A DNA stretch of 64,000 bases from Novosphingobium sp. ST904 (GTDB lineage Bacteria > Pseudomonadota > Alphaproteobacteria > Sphingomonadales > Sphingomonadaceae), in NCBI RefSeq assembly GCF_001298105.1, contig NZ_LGJH01000165.1:289424-353423 (forward strand), in the 5' to 3' direction. How positions within the stretch are numbered: the stretch's first letter is position 1; each line of letters starts with the position of its first letter. Below are positions 28,923 to 38,860 of this stretch, piece after piece. The position numbers were made by a program, and so were the translations under genes. Under the pieces are notes generated by a model. It did not search any database. It saw nothing but the letters and a program-made list of their open reading frames with translations, and had not been told where the DNA came from.

Positions 28923-29786
28923 TCACGAAGATGCGTTGCGTGCGGTCACGATCCATGCCGCACCGTCGATCATCACCGAGTGCTCGCCCGGACGCCGGGC
29001 GAAAGCATCGCGCACTGCTGCTGCGGCGCTTTTTCTCACGTCCGGGGCGGCGTCCGCCAGAGCGCGGGACAGCGGGCCGACCTCGAAGGCCATGTCCACC
29101 GCATCGTTGATGGCCCCTTCCCTGCTGGTCCCGAGCCCGAAGGGGATTTCGCGGTCAAACGGCGCGATCGCGATATCCGTGAACCCCGCAAGCGAGAGGA
29201 TCGATCGGACGCTTTCCCCGTCACCGAACGAAAACGGCCCCGGTGCATCAGGCTCCGGCGGCGGCGAGGCTGGGACGATGCCCTTGATCGCCCCCATCGG
29301 CAAGCGCACCCAGTCATTCTCGTCGGCCCCGCGCCAGCAGACGAAGGCTGCCCGTCCTCCCGGTTTCAACGCCAGACGCAGATTGGTGAAGGCCGCGACC
29401 GGCTCGGCGAAGAACATGACGCCGAAACGCGAATAGAGCAGGTCGAACCGCCCCGCCCCCAGATCGGCACTGCCCGCATCCTCCAGTTCGAAATCGAGCC
29501 CTGTATGTGCCGGGTAAAGCCCACGGGCGCGTTCGATCAGGGCGGCGGAAATGTCGATGCCGGTGACGTGGCCGTCAGGGCCGACACGATCGGCGAGCAC
29601 GCGGCTCGTCGCGCCCGCTCCGCAGCCGATATCCAGCACCTGTTCGCCCGGCACCGGCACGGCAGCCTCGATCGCGGCGGCTCCGAAATGTTCCAGCATG
29701 GCATCGAGACGCGCCTGGTTGGAGACCCAGCGTTCGCCGCTCTTTCCGTTCCATTCGCTCACTCGGTAGACGCTGGCCTGCGGCAT
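28923..29786 (-). CDS. class I SAM-dependent methyltransferase
   Basis: Transfers a methyl group from S-adenosylmethionine to an unknown acceptor. Motif I is VLDIGCGAGATSRVLADRVG, motif II HVTGIDISAALIERAR and motif III LKPGGRAAFVCWRG, all in the UbiE/Methyltransf_11 arrangement; the C-terminal third is variable and probably binds substrate. The ATG at 29786 is preferred; a GTG two codons upstream is also possible. A 27-bp palindrome lies 9 bases upstream of the ATG, so a dedicated repressor is likely. No neighbouring biosynthetic gene identifies the acceptor. Length is about 287 aa. Confidence 0.87.
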   Translation of the reverse strand: MPQASVYRVSEWNGKSGERWVSNQARLDAMLEHFGAAAIEAAVPVPGEQVLDIGCGAGATSRVLADRVGPDGHVTGIDISAALIERARGLYPAHTGLDFELEDAGSADLGAGRFDLLYSRFGVMFFAEPVAAFTNLRLALKPGGRAAFVCWRGADENDWVRLPMGAIKGIVPASPPPEPDAPGPFSFGDGESVRSILSLAGFTDIAIAPFDREIPFGLGTSREGAINDAVDMAFEVGPLSRALADAAPDVRKSAAAAVRDAFARRPGEHSVMIDGAAWIVTARNASS

Positions 29787-29794
29787 GTTCACTC

Positions 29795-29821
29795 GCTATT
29801 TGAGAATTGTTCGCAAATAGC
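29795..29821. promoter_or_regulatory. operator-like palindrome before methyltransferase
   Basis: GCTATTTG-N11-CAAATAGC, perfect 8-bp arms with further inner symmetry around AATT, only 9 bases upstream of the methyltransferase ATG. A bound TetR/MarR-type dimer here would block transcription or translation. Related GCTAT/ATAGC arms occur before the aldehyde dehydrogenase at 31305-31319. Confidence 0.6.
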
Positions 29822-29883
29822 CTATCGAGAGTTTCCGCGATTGGAAAGCGCCAAGCATCGAGCCGGGCCCTGGAGCCGAGCGG

Positions 29884-31284
29884 TCAGATCGGGAAATGAC
29901 CCGGCTGCGTCTCGGCGGTGATCCAGCGCAGTTCGGTGAAGCTGTCGATCCCGGCCTTGCCGCCGAAGCGGCCATAACCCGAAGCGCCGACCCCGCCGAA
30001 CGGCATCTGCGCCTCATCGTGAACGGTCGGTCCGTTGACATGGCAGATGCCCGAACGAATGCGGCGCGCGATGCCGAGACCGCGCGCGGTATCGCGCGTG
30101 AACACGGCCGCCGAAAGGCCATATTCGGTATCGTTGGCAAGTTCCACGGCATGGTCTTCGTCCCGCGCCCGGATCACGCCCACCACCGGGCCGAAACTCT
30201 CGTCACGGAACAGCTTCATCTCCGGCGTTACCCCGTCCACGACATGCGCAGGCATGAGAACCTTGTTCGTCGTTTCGCCGCCTACCAGAAGGCGCGCCCC
30301 TCGCGCCACGGCATCCTCCACCAGGCTGCGGCAATGCGCGACCGTCTTCTCGTCAACCACGGCACCCAGCGGCGTCGCGCCCTCGCGCGGATCGCCCACT
30401 GCCATCCCGGCGACCCTGGCCGCGAACCGTGCCACGAATTCATCGGCCACGGCATCGACCACGATGATCCGCTCGGTCGACATGCAGATCTGGCCCTGGT
30501 TCATAAAGGCCCCGAACGCGGCCGCCTTCACCGCCTCGTCGAGATCGGCGTCCTTCAAGACGAGCAGCGGCGCCTTGCCGCCCAGTTCGAGCAGGCAGGG
30601 CTTGAGATGGCCCGCAGCGCGGGTCGCGATGATCCGGCCGACTGCGGTGGAGCCGGTGAAGTTGATGCGCTTCACCTCGGGCGCATCGATCAGGGCGCCC
30701 ACCACCCCTGCGGCATCTGCGGGTGCGTTGGTGACGACGTTCACCACGCCTTCCGGGAACCCCGCCTCGCCCAGCGCCTCCACGATCAGGCCATGCGTCC
30801 GGGGACAGGTCTCGCTGGCCTTGAGGATGACCGCATTACCGCAGGCGAGCGGCATGGCGATGGCCCGCACGCCGAGAATGATCGGCGCATTCCACGGAGC
30901 GATGCCGAGGATGACGCCCACCGGTTCACGCAGGGCCATGGCAATGCAGCCCGGCTTGTCGGAAGGGATCACCTCGCCGCCGATCTGCGTGGTCATGGCG
31001 GCCGCTTCGCGCAGGATACCGGCTGCCAGCGTCAGGTTGAACATTGCCCAACCGGCGGTTGCGCCGATCTCGCCCATCATGGCGGCGACGAAATCGGCCT
31101 TGCGCGCCTCCAGCGCATCGGCCGCCTTCATCAGGACCGCGCGACGCGCCGCAGGCCCCTGCGCTGCCCACAACGGCTGCGCTGCCGCGGCACGGGCGGC
31201 AATGGCCGGCATTTCGGCAGCGGTCATCGCTGCCGCACTGGAGGCGACCTCGCCGGTCAGGGGGTTGATGCGCTCGAACTGCAT
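29884..31284 (-). CDS. aldehyde dehydrogenase (salicylaldehyde/vanillin dehydrogenase-like)
   Basis: NAD(P)-dependent oxidation of an aldehyde to a carboxylate. Visible motifs: oxyanion Asn in GIAPWNAPIILG, NAD-binding GSTAVGRI, general-base Glu in LELGGKAPLLVL, catalytic Cys in FMNQGQICMSTERI and ESFGPVVGVI. The sequence is closest to the aromatic-aldehyde group, but in this context (alkyl sulfatase, alcohol dehydrogenase, beta-oxidation) a fatty aldehyde is a real alternative. The ATG is preceded by GGGAGAG. A GCTAT-TTTAG-ATAGC palindrome lies 20 bases upstream, and a thiolase gene ends 70 bases upstream on the same strand. Length 466 aa. Confidence 0.9.
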   Translation of the reverse strand: MQFERINPLTGEVASSAAAMTAAEMPAIAARAAAAQPLWAAQGPAARRAVLMKAADALEARKADFVAAMMGEIGATAGWAMFNLTLAAGILREAAAMTTQIGGEVIPSDKPGCIAMALREPVGVILGIAPWNAPIILGVRAIAMPLACGNAVILKASETCPRTHGLIVEALGEAGFPEGVVNVVTNAPADAAGVVGALIDAPEVKRINFTGSTAVGRIIATRAAGHLKPCLLELGGKAPLLVLKDADLDEAVKAAAFGAFMNQGQICMSTERIIVVDAVADEFVARFAARVAGMAVGDPREGATPLGAVVDEKTVAHCRSLVEDAVARGARLLVGGETTNKVLMPAHVVDGVTPEMKLFRDESFGPVVGVIRARDEDHAVELANDTEYGLSAAVFTRDTARGLGIARRIRSGICHVNGPTVHDEAQMPFGGVGASGYGRFGGKAGIDSFTELRWITAETQPGHFPI

Positions 31285-31304
31285 GGATGCTCTCCCGGAA
31301 CTTA

Positions 31305-31319
31305 GCTATTTTAGATAGC
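31305..31319. promoter_or_regulatory. palindrome upstream of aldehyde dehydrogenase
   Basis: GCTAT-TTTAG-ATAGC, perfect 5-bp arms in the 70-base gap between thiolase and aldehyde dehydrogenase. It shares the GCTATTT half with the operator at 29795-29821. Confidence 0.45.
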
Positions 31320-31354
31320 AATGCAGCTCCACCGGCGCAACCATGCCGCAGCGG

Positions 31355-32564
31355 TCAAACGCGTTCGACTGCCAGCGCCAGTCCCATGCCCACGCCGATG
31401 CACAAGGTTGCCAGACCCAGCCTGCCGCCGCCCGCCTCCAGTTGCCGCGCCAGCGTCAGCGCGAGACGCGCGCCCGACATGCCAAGCGGATGGCCGAGAG
31501 CGATTGCGCCGCCATCGGCATTCACATGCGGCGCATCGTCAGGCAGGCCAAGCGCGCGCAGCACCGCGAGCGACTGGCTGGCGAAAGCCTCGTTCAGCTC
31601 TATCGCGTCGAAATCGGCGATGGAAAGGCCCAGTTGCGCCATCAGCTTGCGGGTCGCCGGAACCGGCCCGATGCCCATCACACGCGGCTCCACCCCGGCA
31701 GAGGCCATGCCCAAAATGCGCAGGCGCGGCACCAGACCATGGCGCTTCGCCGCAGCCTCCCCGGCAATGACCAGCGCCGCCGCGCCATCGTTGATGCCGG
31801 AAGCATTGCCTGCGGTAACCGTGCCCTCCGGGCCGAACAGCGGCTTCAGCCTGGCCAGCGCCTCAGCCGTGGTATCGGCGCGGGGATGCTCGTCAGCAGC
31901 GATCTCCACGCTTTCCCCCCGCTTGCGCCCCGGCACCGTGACCGGCACGATTTCCGCCGCAAGGCGATTAGCGGCCTGCGCGGCAGCGGCGCGCTTCTGG
32001 CTCCGCAGCGCGAAGGCGTCCTGATCCGCGCGGGAAATCCCGAACTGCTGCGCCACGTTCTCACCGGTGCGGGGCATCGTTTCGGTCCCGTGAAGCGCAT
32101 CGAGCGCGGGATTGACGAAGCGCCAGCCCATCGTCGTATCCTCGATCTTCTGGCTACGGCCGAACGCGCCTTCGGCCTTGCCCATGACGAACGGCGCGCG
32201 GGTCATGCTCTCTACCCCTCCGGCGACAGCGAGTTCCATCTCCCCGGTCCGCACCGCGCGTGCAGCGGCCCCCACCGCCTCGAGACCGGAAGCGCAGAGC
32301 GTTGACGGTCACTCCGGGGACGGACACCGGCAGGCCCGCCAGCAGCAGGCTCATCCGCGCGACATTGCGATTGTCTTCGCCCGACTGGTTGGCACAGCCA
32401 TAGAACACTTCCTCGATCGCGGCCGGATCGAGCCCGGGATTGCGCGCGAGCAAGGCTCGCAGCGGCACCGCGCCCAGGTCGTCCGCACGAACAGCCGCAA
32501 GCCCGCCGCCGTAGCGCCCGATCGGGGTGCGGACGGCATCGCAGATGAAGGCATGGCTGGTCAT
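31355..32564 (-). CDS. acetyl-CoA C-acyltransferase (thiolase), frameshifted at the active site
   Basis: Last step of beta-oxidation: thiolytic cleavage of 3-ketoacyl-CoA. The start at 32564 (HAFICDAVRTPIGRYGGGLA) is typical of FadA/PcaF-like enzymes. The general-base His is in GAIALGHPLGMSGAR and the second Cys in ATLCIGVGMG. At about 32294-32297 the expected N-A-L-C-A-S-G reads NALRFRS: CTG-TGC-GCT has become CTGCGCT, a two-base loss that removes the nucleophilic Cys codon; the following frame is intact. Restored length is about 403 aa, normal. The gene is divergent from the alkyl sulfatase and upstream of the aldehyde dehydrogenase. Confidence 0.88.
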
Positions 32565-32662
32565 GGCGCAGGTTCCTCGGCCCGGGTCGGGGTGATCCGG
32601 TCCCGCTCCTCCTAGCAACCCGCCCTTCGCCCCGGCCCCTTACGCGGGAGCCCCGGAAACAT

Positions 32663-32670
32663 TATCACAA
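32663..32670. promoter_or_regulatory. TATCACAA half-site in the thiolase/sulfatase divergent region
   Basis: TATCACAA, the reverse complement of the TTGTGATA units seen twice before the TonB receptor at 51.4 kb. It lies about 100 bases from the thiolase start and 118 from the sulfatase start. Confidence 0.25.
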
Positions 32671-32787
32671 CCGGGAATTACGCCGCGCCGATCCTCGCGG
32701 GGTTTGCCGGTGGCCGGCCCGCGAGGACAGTGCGGCGGCTGTCTGGCCGGGGAACGACACCCGGCGCCGGTCGCAAAGAGGATGCCC

Positions 32788-34780
32788 ATGACCCGTCGCA
32801 TACATTCGAAAGCGGTAGTCGCCGCGATCTCCCTCGCCGCTTTCGCCGCCGGAACCGCTCATGCGCAGGACGCCGGCACCGCCGAATCGAAACCCGCCTC
32901 GCCTGCCACCTTGCGCTACTTCGAGGAAACCACATCCCGGTTGCCGTGGAACGACAGGGAGGATTTCGAACTTGCCAGCCGCGGGTTCATCGCAGGCATT
33001 CCCGGGAGCGCGATCGCGAAGGAAGACGGCCGCAGGATCCGCGATCTCTCCGAACTCGACATGTTCAAGGGCCCGCGCCCGGACAGCGTCAATCCCAGCC
33101 TCTGGCGCAACGCGCAGCTCCTGTCGCAATCGGGGCTCTTCAAGGTGACGGACCGCGTCTATCAGGTGCGCGGGATCGAACTCGCCAACCTGACCGTGGT
33201 GCTGGGGAAGACCGGCTATATCGTCGTCGACACCCTCACCACCGTGGAAAGCGCGAAGGCGGCGATGGACCTCGTGCGCGCGAAGCTCGGCGACCGGCCG
33301 GTCGTCGCGGTGATCTACACCCATAGCCATATCGACCATTTCGGCGGCGCTGCGGGTGTCATCGGCGCCGAAGAAGCCGCGCGCCGAAAAAGTGCCGATC
33401 ATCGCGCCCGGCGGGTTCCTCAAGGAAGCGATCTCCGAAAACGTGATCGCAGGTCCGGCCATGAGCCGCCGGGCTACATTTGCCTTCGGCCACCTACTGG
33501 GAACCGGCGCCAGAGCCGACGTGAGCGACGGCATCGGCCCGGCCTTCAACCGCCTCGGCATGGCGACCGGCACGGTCCGAATGCTTCCGCCCACGCGCGA
33601 AATCCACAAGACCGGCGAAACCGCGACGATCGATGGCGTGCAGCTCGAATTCCAATACATGCCCAATACCGAAGCGCCTGCGGAAATGGCGATCTATTTC
33701 CCCGGCCTGCGCGTGCTGGACATGGCGGAAAACGCCAATTCCTCGCTGCACAACATCCTGACCCTGCGAGGTGCGCAGGTCCGCGATGCAAAGGCCTGGG
33801 CGGACGACCTCACCGAATCCACCCGGCTTTACGGCGCGGGTACGGATACGCTCATCACCTCCCATTTCTGGCCGCATTGGGGCAATGCGAAGATCCTGGA
33901 CTACCTCTCTGCTCACCGGGACATGTACAAGTACCTGCACGACCAGTCGGTAAGAATGATGAACCAGGGCCTGAACGGCACGGAAATCGCGGAGAACCTC
34001 AAGCTGCCTGCACCGCTTGCCGATCGCTGGTTCAATCAGGGCTATTATGGAACCCTCAGCCACAACGCCAAGGCGGTCTACCAGCGCTACATGGGATGGT
34101 ACGACGGCAACCCGGCGAACCTGAACCCGCTGCCGCCGCAAGCGGCCGCGCCGAAATATGTCGCGGCAATGGGCGGGCCGGACGCGGTGCTGGCGCAAGG
34201 GCGCAAGGCCATCGAGGGGGGCGACTATCGCTGGGCATCGGAACTGCTCTCCCGCCTTGTCTTCGCAGAGCCGGACAACCGCGCCGCCAAACTCGCCCTG
34301 GCCGACAGCCTGGAACAGCAGGGCTACGAGGCGACAAGCTCGATGTGGCGCAACGCCTTCCTCTCCGGTGCGAAAGAACTGCGCGAAGGCGTAAAACAGG
34401 CCGGGTTCGATTCCGTAGCCGGCTCGATCCCCGCACTTTCGCTGGACGAGATACTCAACCTGCTCGCCGTGAGGCTGGTCCCGGAACGCGCCCTCGCGCA
34501 GCCGATGACGCTCGATCTCGCGCTGGATGGCGGGAAGGAAGCGCAGCACATCGAAGTGCGCAGCGGCGTGCTGATCCATCAGCCGGTCGGGCCGGGCGTA
34601 CCTGCCGCGCCGCGGCTCGAACTGACCCGCGCCCAGCTCGTCGCCGCGATCACGAACAAGCCGCCGGTCGATCCGCTGGACGAGGATCGGGCCGGGCGGC
34701 TCAAGGCCTTTCTGGGCCTGTTCGAGGCGCCCAGGGGTACTTTCGGGCTCGTTACACCCGCACCCCAGGTTGTAAACTAG
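32788..34780 (+). CDS. SdsA-type alkyl sulfatase (metallo-beta-lactamase fold), frameshifted
   Basis: Periplasmic zinc enzyme hydrolysing alkyl sulfate esters to alcohol and sulfate. The second of two close ATGs (32788) has GAGG at good spacing and starts a signal peptide ending AAGTAHAQ. The zinc motif HSHIDH is at about residues 179-184, with further ligands in the AENANSSLHN and TSHFWPHWGN regions; a dimerisation domain and a C-terminal SCP2-like domain follow. A run of five As (33387-33391) probably has one A too many; with four, the protein reads AARRKVPIIAPGGF and continues intact. Restored length is about 663 aa, typical of SdsA1. Confidence 0.9.
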
Positions 34781-34793
34781 CATAAGGCCCCAT

Positions 34794-34809
34794 CATATCC
34801 GTGAATATG
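34794..34809. promoter_or_regulatory. CATAT-N6-ATATG palindrome before enoyl-CoA hydratase operon
   Basis: CATATCCGTGAATATG, in the 85-base gap between sulfatase and enoyl-CoA hydratase. The core CATATCCGTGA(A)TATGG recurs, one base shorter, at 51151-51165 before the acyl-CoA synthetase gene, suggesting one regulator for both CoA clusters. Confidence 0.5.
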
Positions 34810-34865
34810 GCCGCCCCCGCGCACTTGGCCTCCTGCCGAAAGGACAGGCAGCCTAAGCCGGGGGC

Positions 34866-35636
34866 ATGAGCATTACAGTCACCCGCGATGGCCCGGTCGC
34901 CATCGTCGCCTTCGATCGCCCACGCGCGAAGAATGCCTTCACTATGGCGATGCGGCGGGATTTCGTCGATGCCTTTGCCGCGCTGGACGCGGATCGTTCC
35001 GTCCGCGCCGTCGTCCTTACCGGGAGCGAAGGCAACTTCTGCTCCGGCGCGGATATCGGCGAAATGGGAGACACCGGCCCCGAGGACTTCCTGGCCCGGA
35101 TGCATCTGCTTCATGCCATGGCCCGCGCGGTGGCCCGCTTCCGTGCCCCGGTGATCGCTGCGGTGGACGGCGTTTGCATTGGCGCGGCGTGGGGCTTCGC
35201 CCTCGCCGCCGATATCGTGCTCGCCGGTGAAGAAGCACGCTTCGCCGCCACTTTCCGCCGCATCGGCTATGCTCCGGATGCGGGCCTCGCCTGGCACTTC
35301 CTGCGCACCATCAATCCGATGCGCGCACGGGAGATAGTCTATTCCGGACGCGAGGTCCGTGCCGAAGAAGCCCTCGCGTCCGGCCTTGCCATGGAAGTCC
35401 TGCCGGGAGATGCCCTGATGGACCGCGCCATGGAACTCGCGCGCGATATCGCCGAAGGGCCCGCCACCGCGCTTCATCTCGCCAAGCGCCAGTTCGCCGC
35501 AGCCCCCGCGATGAGCTTCGAGACCTTTCTCGACTTCGAAGCCACGATGCAGCCCCTGCTCGGACAGACCGGCGACCACCGCGACGCCGTGACCGCCTTT
35601 CGCGAGAAGCGCCCGCCCCGGTTCAACGGCGGCTGA
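34866..35636 (+). CDS. enoyl-CoA hydratase/isomerase family protein
   Basis: Crotonase-fold enzyme acting on CoA thioesters, probably hydration of 2-enoyl-CoA. The oxyanion-hole segments are GSEGNFCSGADIGEM and GVCIGAAWGFALAADIV. At the usual catalytic positions the sequence reads FRRIGYAPDAGLAW, where the first glutamate of true hydratases (normally in a LPEV-type phrase) is not obvious, so an isomerase or other crotonase activity is possible. The C-terminal phrase AVTAFREKRPPRF is typical of the family. At 256 aa it is complete. It starts 85 bases after the sulfatase and is followed 49 bases later by the bifunctional protein. Confidence 0.87.
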   Translation: MSITVTRDGPVAIVAFDRPRAKNAFTMAMRRDFVDAFAALDADRSVRAVVLTGSEGNFCSGADIGEMGDTGPEDFLARMHLLHAMARAVARFRAPVIAAVDGVCIGAAWGFALAADIVLAGEEARFAATFRRIGYAPDAGLAWHFLRTINPMRAREIVYSGREVRAEEALASGLAMEVLPGDALMDRAMELARDIAEGPATALHLAKRQFAAAPAMSFETFLDFEATMQPLLGQTGDHRDAVTAFREKRPPRFNGG

Positions 35637-35685
35637 GCCCTTCCTTCCTGCCCCGATCCCCGCTCTTTACCTTCTGGAGTTTCCC

Positions 35686-37715
35686 ATGATCCGCACGGCC
35701 CTTTCCGGCACCATTCTCGAGATCACCCTGGACAATCCGCCGGTCAACGCGCTCGGCGCTTCCGTGCGCGCGGGTCTTTCCGAAGCAGTAGCCCGTGCCG
35801 CCTCGGACGACGCGGTAACCGCGATAATCCTGACCGGCGCGGGCAAGCTGTTCAGCGCCGGGGCCGATATCTCCGAGTTCGGCAAACCACTTGCCGATCC
35901 CCAACTGCCCGATGTGCTGGACGCGATCGAGACCTGTCCCAAACCGGTGATCGCCGCGATCAACGGCACCGCACTGGGCGGCGGTCTCGAACTCGCGCTC
36001 GCCTGCCATTACCGCATTGCCCTTGAAGAGGCGAAGCTGGGCCTGCCGGAAGTGACCCTGGGCATCCTGCCGGGCGCCGGCGGCACCCAGCGTCTGCCCC
36101 GTTTCGTCGGCCTGGACGAGGCTCTGCGGATGATCGTCTCCGGCTCTCCCATCGCAGCGGCCAAGGCGGCCGGGATCGGGCTCGTCGATCACATGGTTGC
36201 GGATTACGCGGAACTGCTTCCGGCCGCCCGCGAACTGGCCGCTTCCGGCTTGCCCGCGCGCCCTACCCGCTTGCGCGAAGTCTCCGGCGAAGCGGGAAGC
36301 GCGGATGCGTTCGTGGCGGCCAACCCCCGACTGTTCAAGGGCCTCCATGCCCCGGCCGCCTGTGTCGAGGCGGTGAAGGCCGCCGCCGCGTTACCATTTG
36401 CCGAAGGCATGGCAGTGGAGCGCCGCCTGTTCCTCGATCTCGTCGCCGGTGACCAGTCCCGCGCGCTGCGCCAGGCCTTTTTTGCCGAGCGCTCCGCCGG
36501 ACGGATCGAGGATCTGCCCAAGGACACGCCCCTGCGCGAGATCGGCCGCGTCGGCATCATCGGCGCAGGCACGATGGGCGGCGGCATCGCCATGAACTTC
36601 CTTTCGGCGGGAATCCCCGTCACCATGGTCGAGACCAATGGCGAAGCATTGGAGCGCGGCACGGGGTGATCCGCCGCAATTACGAAGCGAGCGCCGCCAA
36701 GGGCCGCCTCACCCCGGAACAGGTCGAGACGGCGATGGACCGACTTTCGCCGACCCTGGATTTCGAGGCTCTGGCCCAGTGCGATCTCGTGATCGAGGCG
36801 GTCTACGAGAACATGGACGTGAAGAAAGAGGTCTTCGCACGGCTGGACAAGGTTGCCCGCCCCGGCGCGATCCTCGCATCCAACACGTCCTACCTCGACG
36901 TGGACGAAATCGCCGCAAGCACTTCCCGTCCGCAGGACGTGGTCGGCCTGCACTTCTTTTCGCCCGCCAATGTGATGAAGCTGGTGGAAGTGGTGCGCGG
37001 CGCGAAAACGGCGCCGGATGTGATCGCCACCGCCATGGCGCTCGGCCGCAGGATCGGGAAAGTGCCGGTGGTTGCGGGGGTCTGCTACGGCTTCATCGGC
37101 AATCGCATGCTGATCCCCCGGCAGGACAATGCCCTGGCCCTTATCCTGGAAGGGGCCAGCCCCGATCAGGTGGACAGAGTCCACACCGATTTCGGCATGC
37201 CCATGGGACCGTTCCAGATGACCGACCTCGCCGGGGTGGACATCGGCTGGCACCGCGATCCCGCCCGGATCGAAAACCTCAAGGACGCCCTTTGCGCACA
37301 GGGACGCTGGGGCCAGAAAACCGGTGTGGGCTTCTATGATTATGACGAACAGCGCAAGCGCACGAACTCTCCGGTCGTCACCGCCCTGATCGAGGAATTT
37401 CGCGAGCGCGAGGGCATCGTCCCGCGAGAGATTGCAGACGAGGAAATCGTTGTGCGCACGCTCTACACGATGGTCAATGAGGGGGCAAAAATCCTGGAGG
37501 AGAGGATCGCCCAGCGCGCTTCCGATATCGACGTGGTCTGGCTCCATGGCTACGGCTGGCCCCGCTGGACCGGCGGCCCGATGTTCTGGGCCGGTGAGAC
37601 AGGCCTTGCCAGGATCGTCGAGGCGCTTAACCGCCACGCAGACCGTCTCCCGGCCGATTTCACTGTCTCGCCCCTGCTGCGCGACCTTGCCCGGCGCGGG
37701 GAAGGCTTCGCATGA
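35686..37715 (+). CDS. bifunctional enoyl-CoA hydratase / 3-hydroxyacyl-CoA dehydrogenase, frameshifted
   Basis: Catalyses steps two and three of beta-oxidation. Residues about 1-190 are crotonase-like with oxyanion segments GAGKLFSAGADISEF and NGTALGGGLELALACHY and catalytic Glu in GLPEVTLGILPGAGGTQ. The NAD domain begins at VGIIGAGTMGGGIAM (about residue 288) and two 3HCDH C-terminal domains follow (CYGFIGNRMLIP; HGYGWPRWTGGPM). One G is missing from a run at 36663-36666: ACG-GGG-GTG has become ACGGGGTG, splitting the protein after LERGTG; the next frame continues VIRRNYEASAAKG. Restored length is about 676 aa, the size of peroxisomal-type fusions. The stop overlaps the next start as ATGA. 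Confidence 0.9.
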
Positions 37716-38860
37716 GCGCCCCCTTCAGCTTCACTTACGGCCCGCGCGTGACCTGCGGTGAAGGCAGCGCCAGGCGGGTTGCCGACATGCTGCCCGACGG
37801 CCCGGTCCTGTTCGTCACCGATCGCCAGATCGTGTCGCTGGGACTGGCGGAACCGGCGCTGGAAGCGCTGAGAACCTCCGGTCGGCCAGTCGCGGTTTTC
37901 GACGCGGTGGAAGCAGACCCCTCCCGGGCCACGCTGGAAGCCGTCGTGGCAGCGGGGCAGGACATCGCGGCAGCCGGTGTCGTCGGTTTCGGCGGTGGCA
38001 GCCCGATGGATGTCGCAAAGCTGGCAGCCTATCTGCTCGGCTCGGGCGATGACCTCGACACGATCTGGGGCGTGGGCAATGCACGCGGCACCGGCCTGCC
38101 GCTGGTGCTGATCCCGACGACTGCCGGCACCGGTTCCGAAGCCACGCCGGTTTCGATCATAACCCTGCCCGGCGACGAGAAGCGGGGCGTATCCTCACCC
38201 GCGCTGGTGGCAGGAAATGCCGTGCTCGACCCCGCGTTGACGCTCGGTCTCCCCAGCGCCGTGACGGCCGCCACCGGCATGGATGCGATGGTCCATGCGA
38301 TAGAAGCCTATACCTCGCGGCATCTCAAGAACCCGCTGTCAGACATGCTGGCCCGGGAGGCGCTGACCCTGCTCGCAGGCAATCTCCTCATCGCCTGTAC
38401 CGAGCCCGCCAATATCGCCGCGCGAGAGGCCATGCTGCTCGGCGCGCATCTGGCGGGAGTGGCCTTCGCCAATGCCCCGGTGGCGGGGGTACACGCCCTC
38501 GCCTATCCTCTCGGAGGCCGGTTCCACGTTCCCCACGGCCTGTCCAACGTGCTCATGCTGCCCCATGTGCTGGCGTTCAACATGAGTGCCGCATTGCCGC
38601 TCTACGCCCAGCTTGGCCCGCTGGTCGATCCGGAGCTGGCAGGACTTGGCGGGCAAGCGCAGGCCCAGGGTCTGCTTGAAGCGCTGCGGAACATGGCCGA
38701 AACGGCAGGAATGCCATCCCGTCTGGCCGAAGTGGGCGTTTCCCGCGCCGATCTCAACAGGCTTGCCGCCGACGCCATGTTGCAGGAACGCCTGCTGCGC
38801 AACAACCCGCGCCCGATCACGCTTGACGATGCGCGTCAACTCTACGAGGCAGCACTATGA
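37712..38860 (+). CDS. iron-containing alcohol dehydrogenase
   Basis: NAD-dependent group III dehydrogenase, oxidising an alcohol or reducing the aldehyde. The nucleotide site is GFGGGSPMDVAKLAAYL, followed by the family phrase IPTTAGTGSEATP. Metal ligands are visible: Asp and His in GMDAMVHAIEAYTS, then two His in GGRFHVPHGLSNVLMLPH. The 382 aa length is standard. It overlaps both neighbours (ATGA on each side), so it is translationally coupled to the beta-oxidation protein and the thioesterase. Oxidation of the alcohol released by the sulfatase would fit; the family also covers 4-hydroxybutyrate and maleylacetate enzymes. Confidence 0.88.
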   Translation: MSAPFSFTYGPRVTCGEGSARRVADMLPDGPVLFVTDRQIVSLGLAEPALEALRTSGRPVAVFDAVEADPSRATLEAVVAAGQDIAAAGVVGFGGGSPMDVAKLAAYLLGSGDDLDTIWGVGNARGTGLPLVLIPTTAGTGSEATPVSIITLPGDEKRGVSSPALVAGNAVLDPALTLGLPSAVTAATGMDAMVHAIEAYTSRHLKNPLSDMLAREALTLLAGNLLIACTEPANIAAREAMLLGAHLAGVAFANAPVAGVHALAYPLGGRFHVPHGLSNVLMLPHVLAFNMSAALPLYAQLGPLVDPELAGLGGQAQAQGLLEALRNMAETAGMPSRLAEVGVSRADLNRLAADAMLQERLLRNNPRPITLDDARQLYEAAL

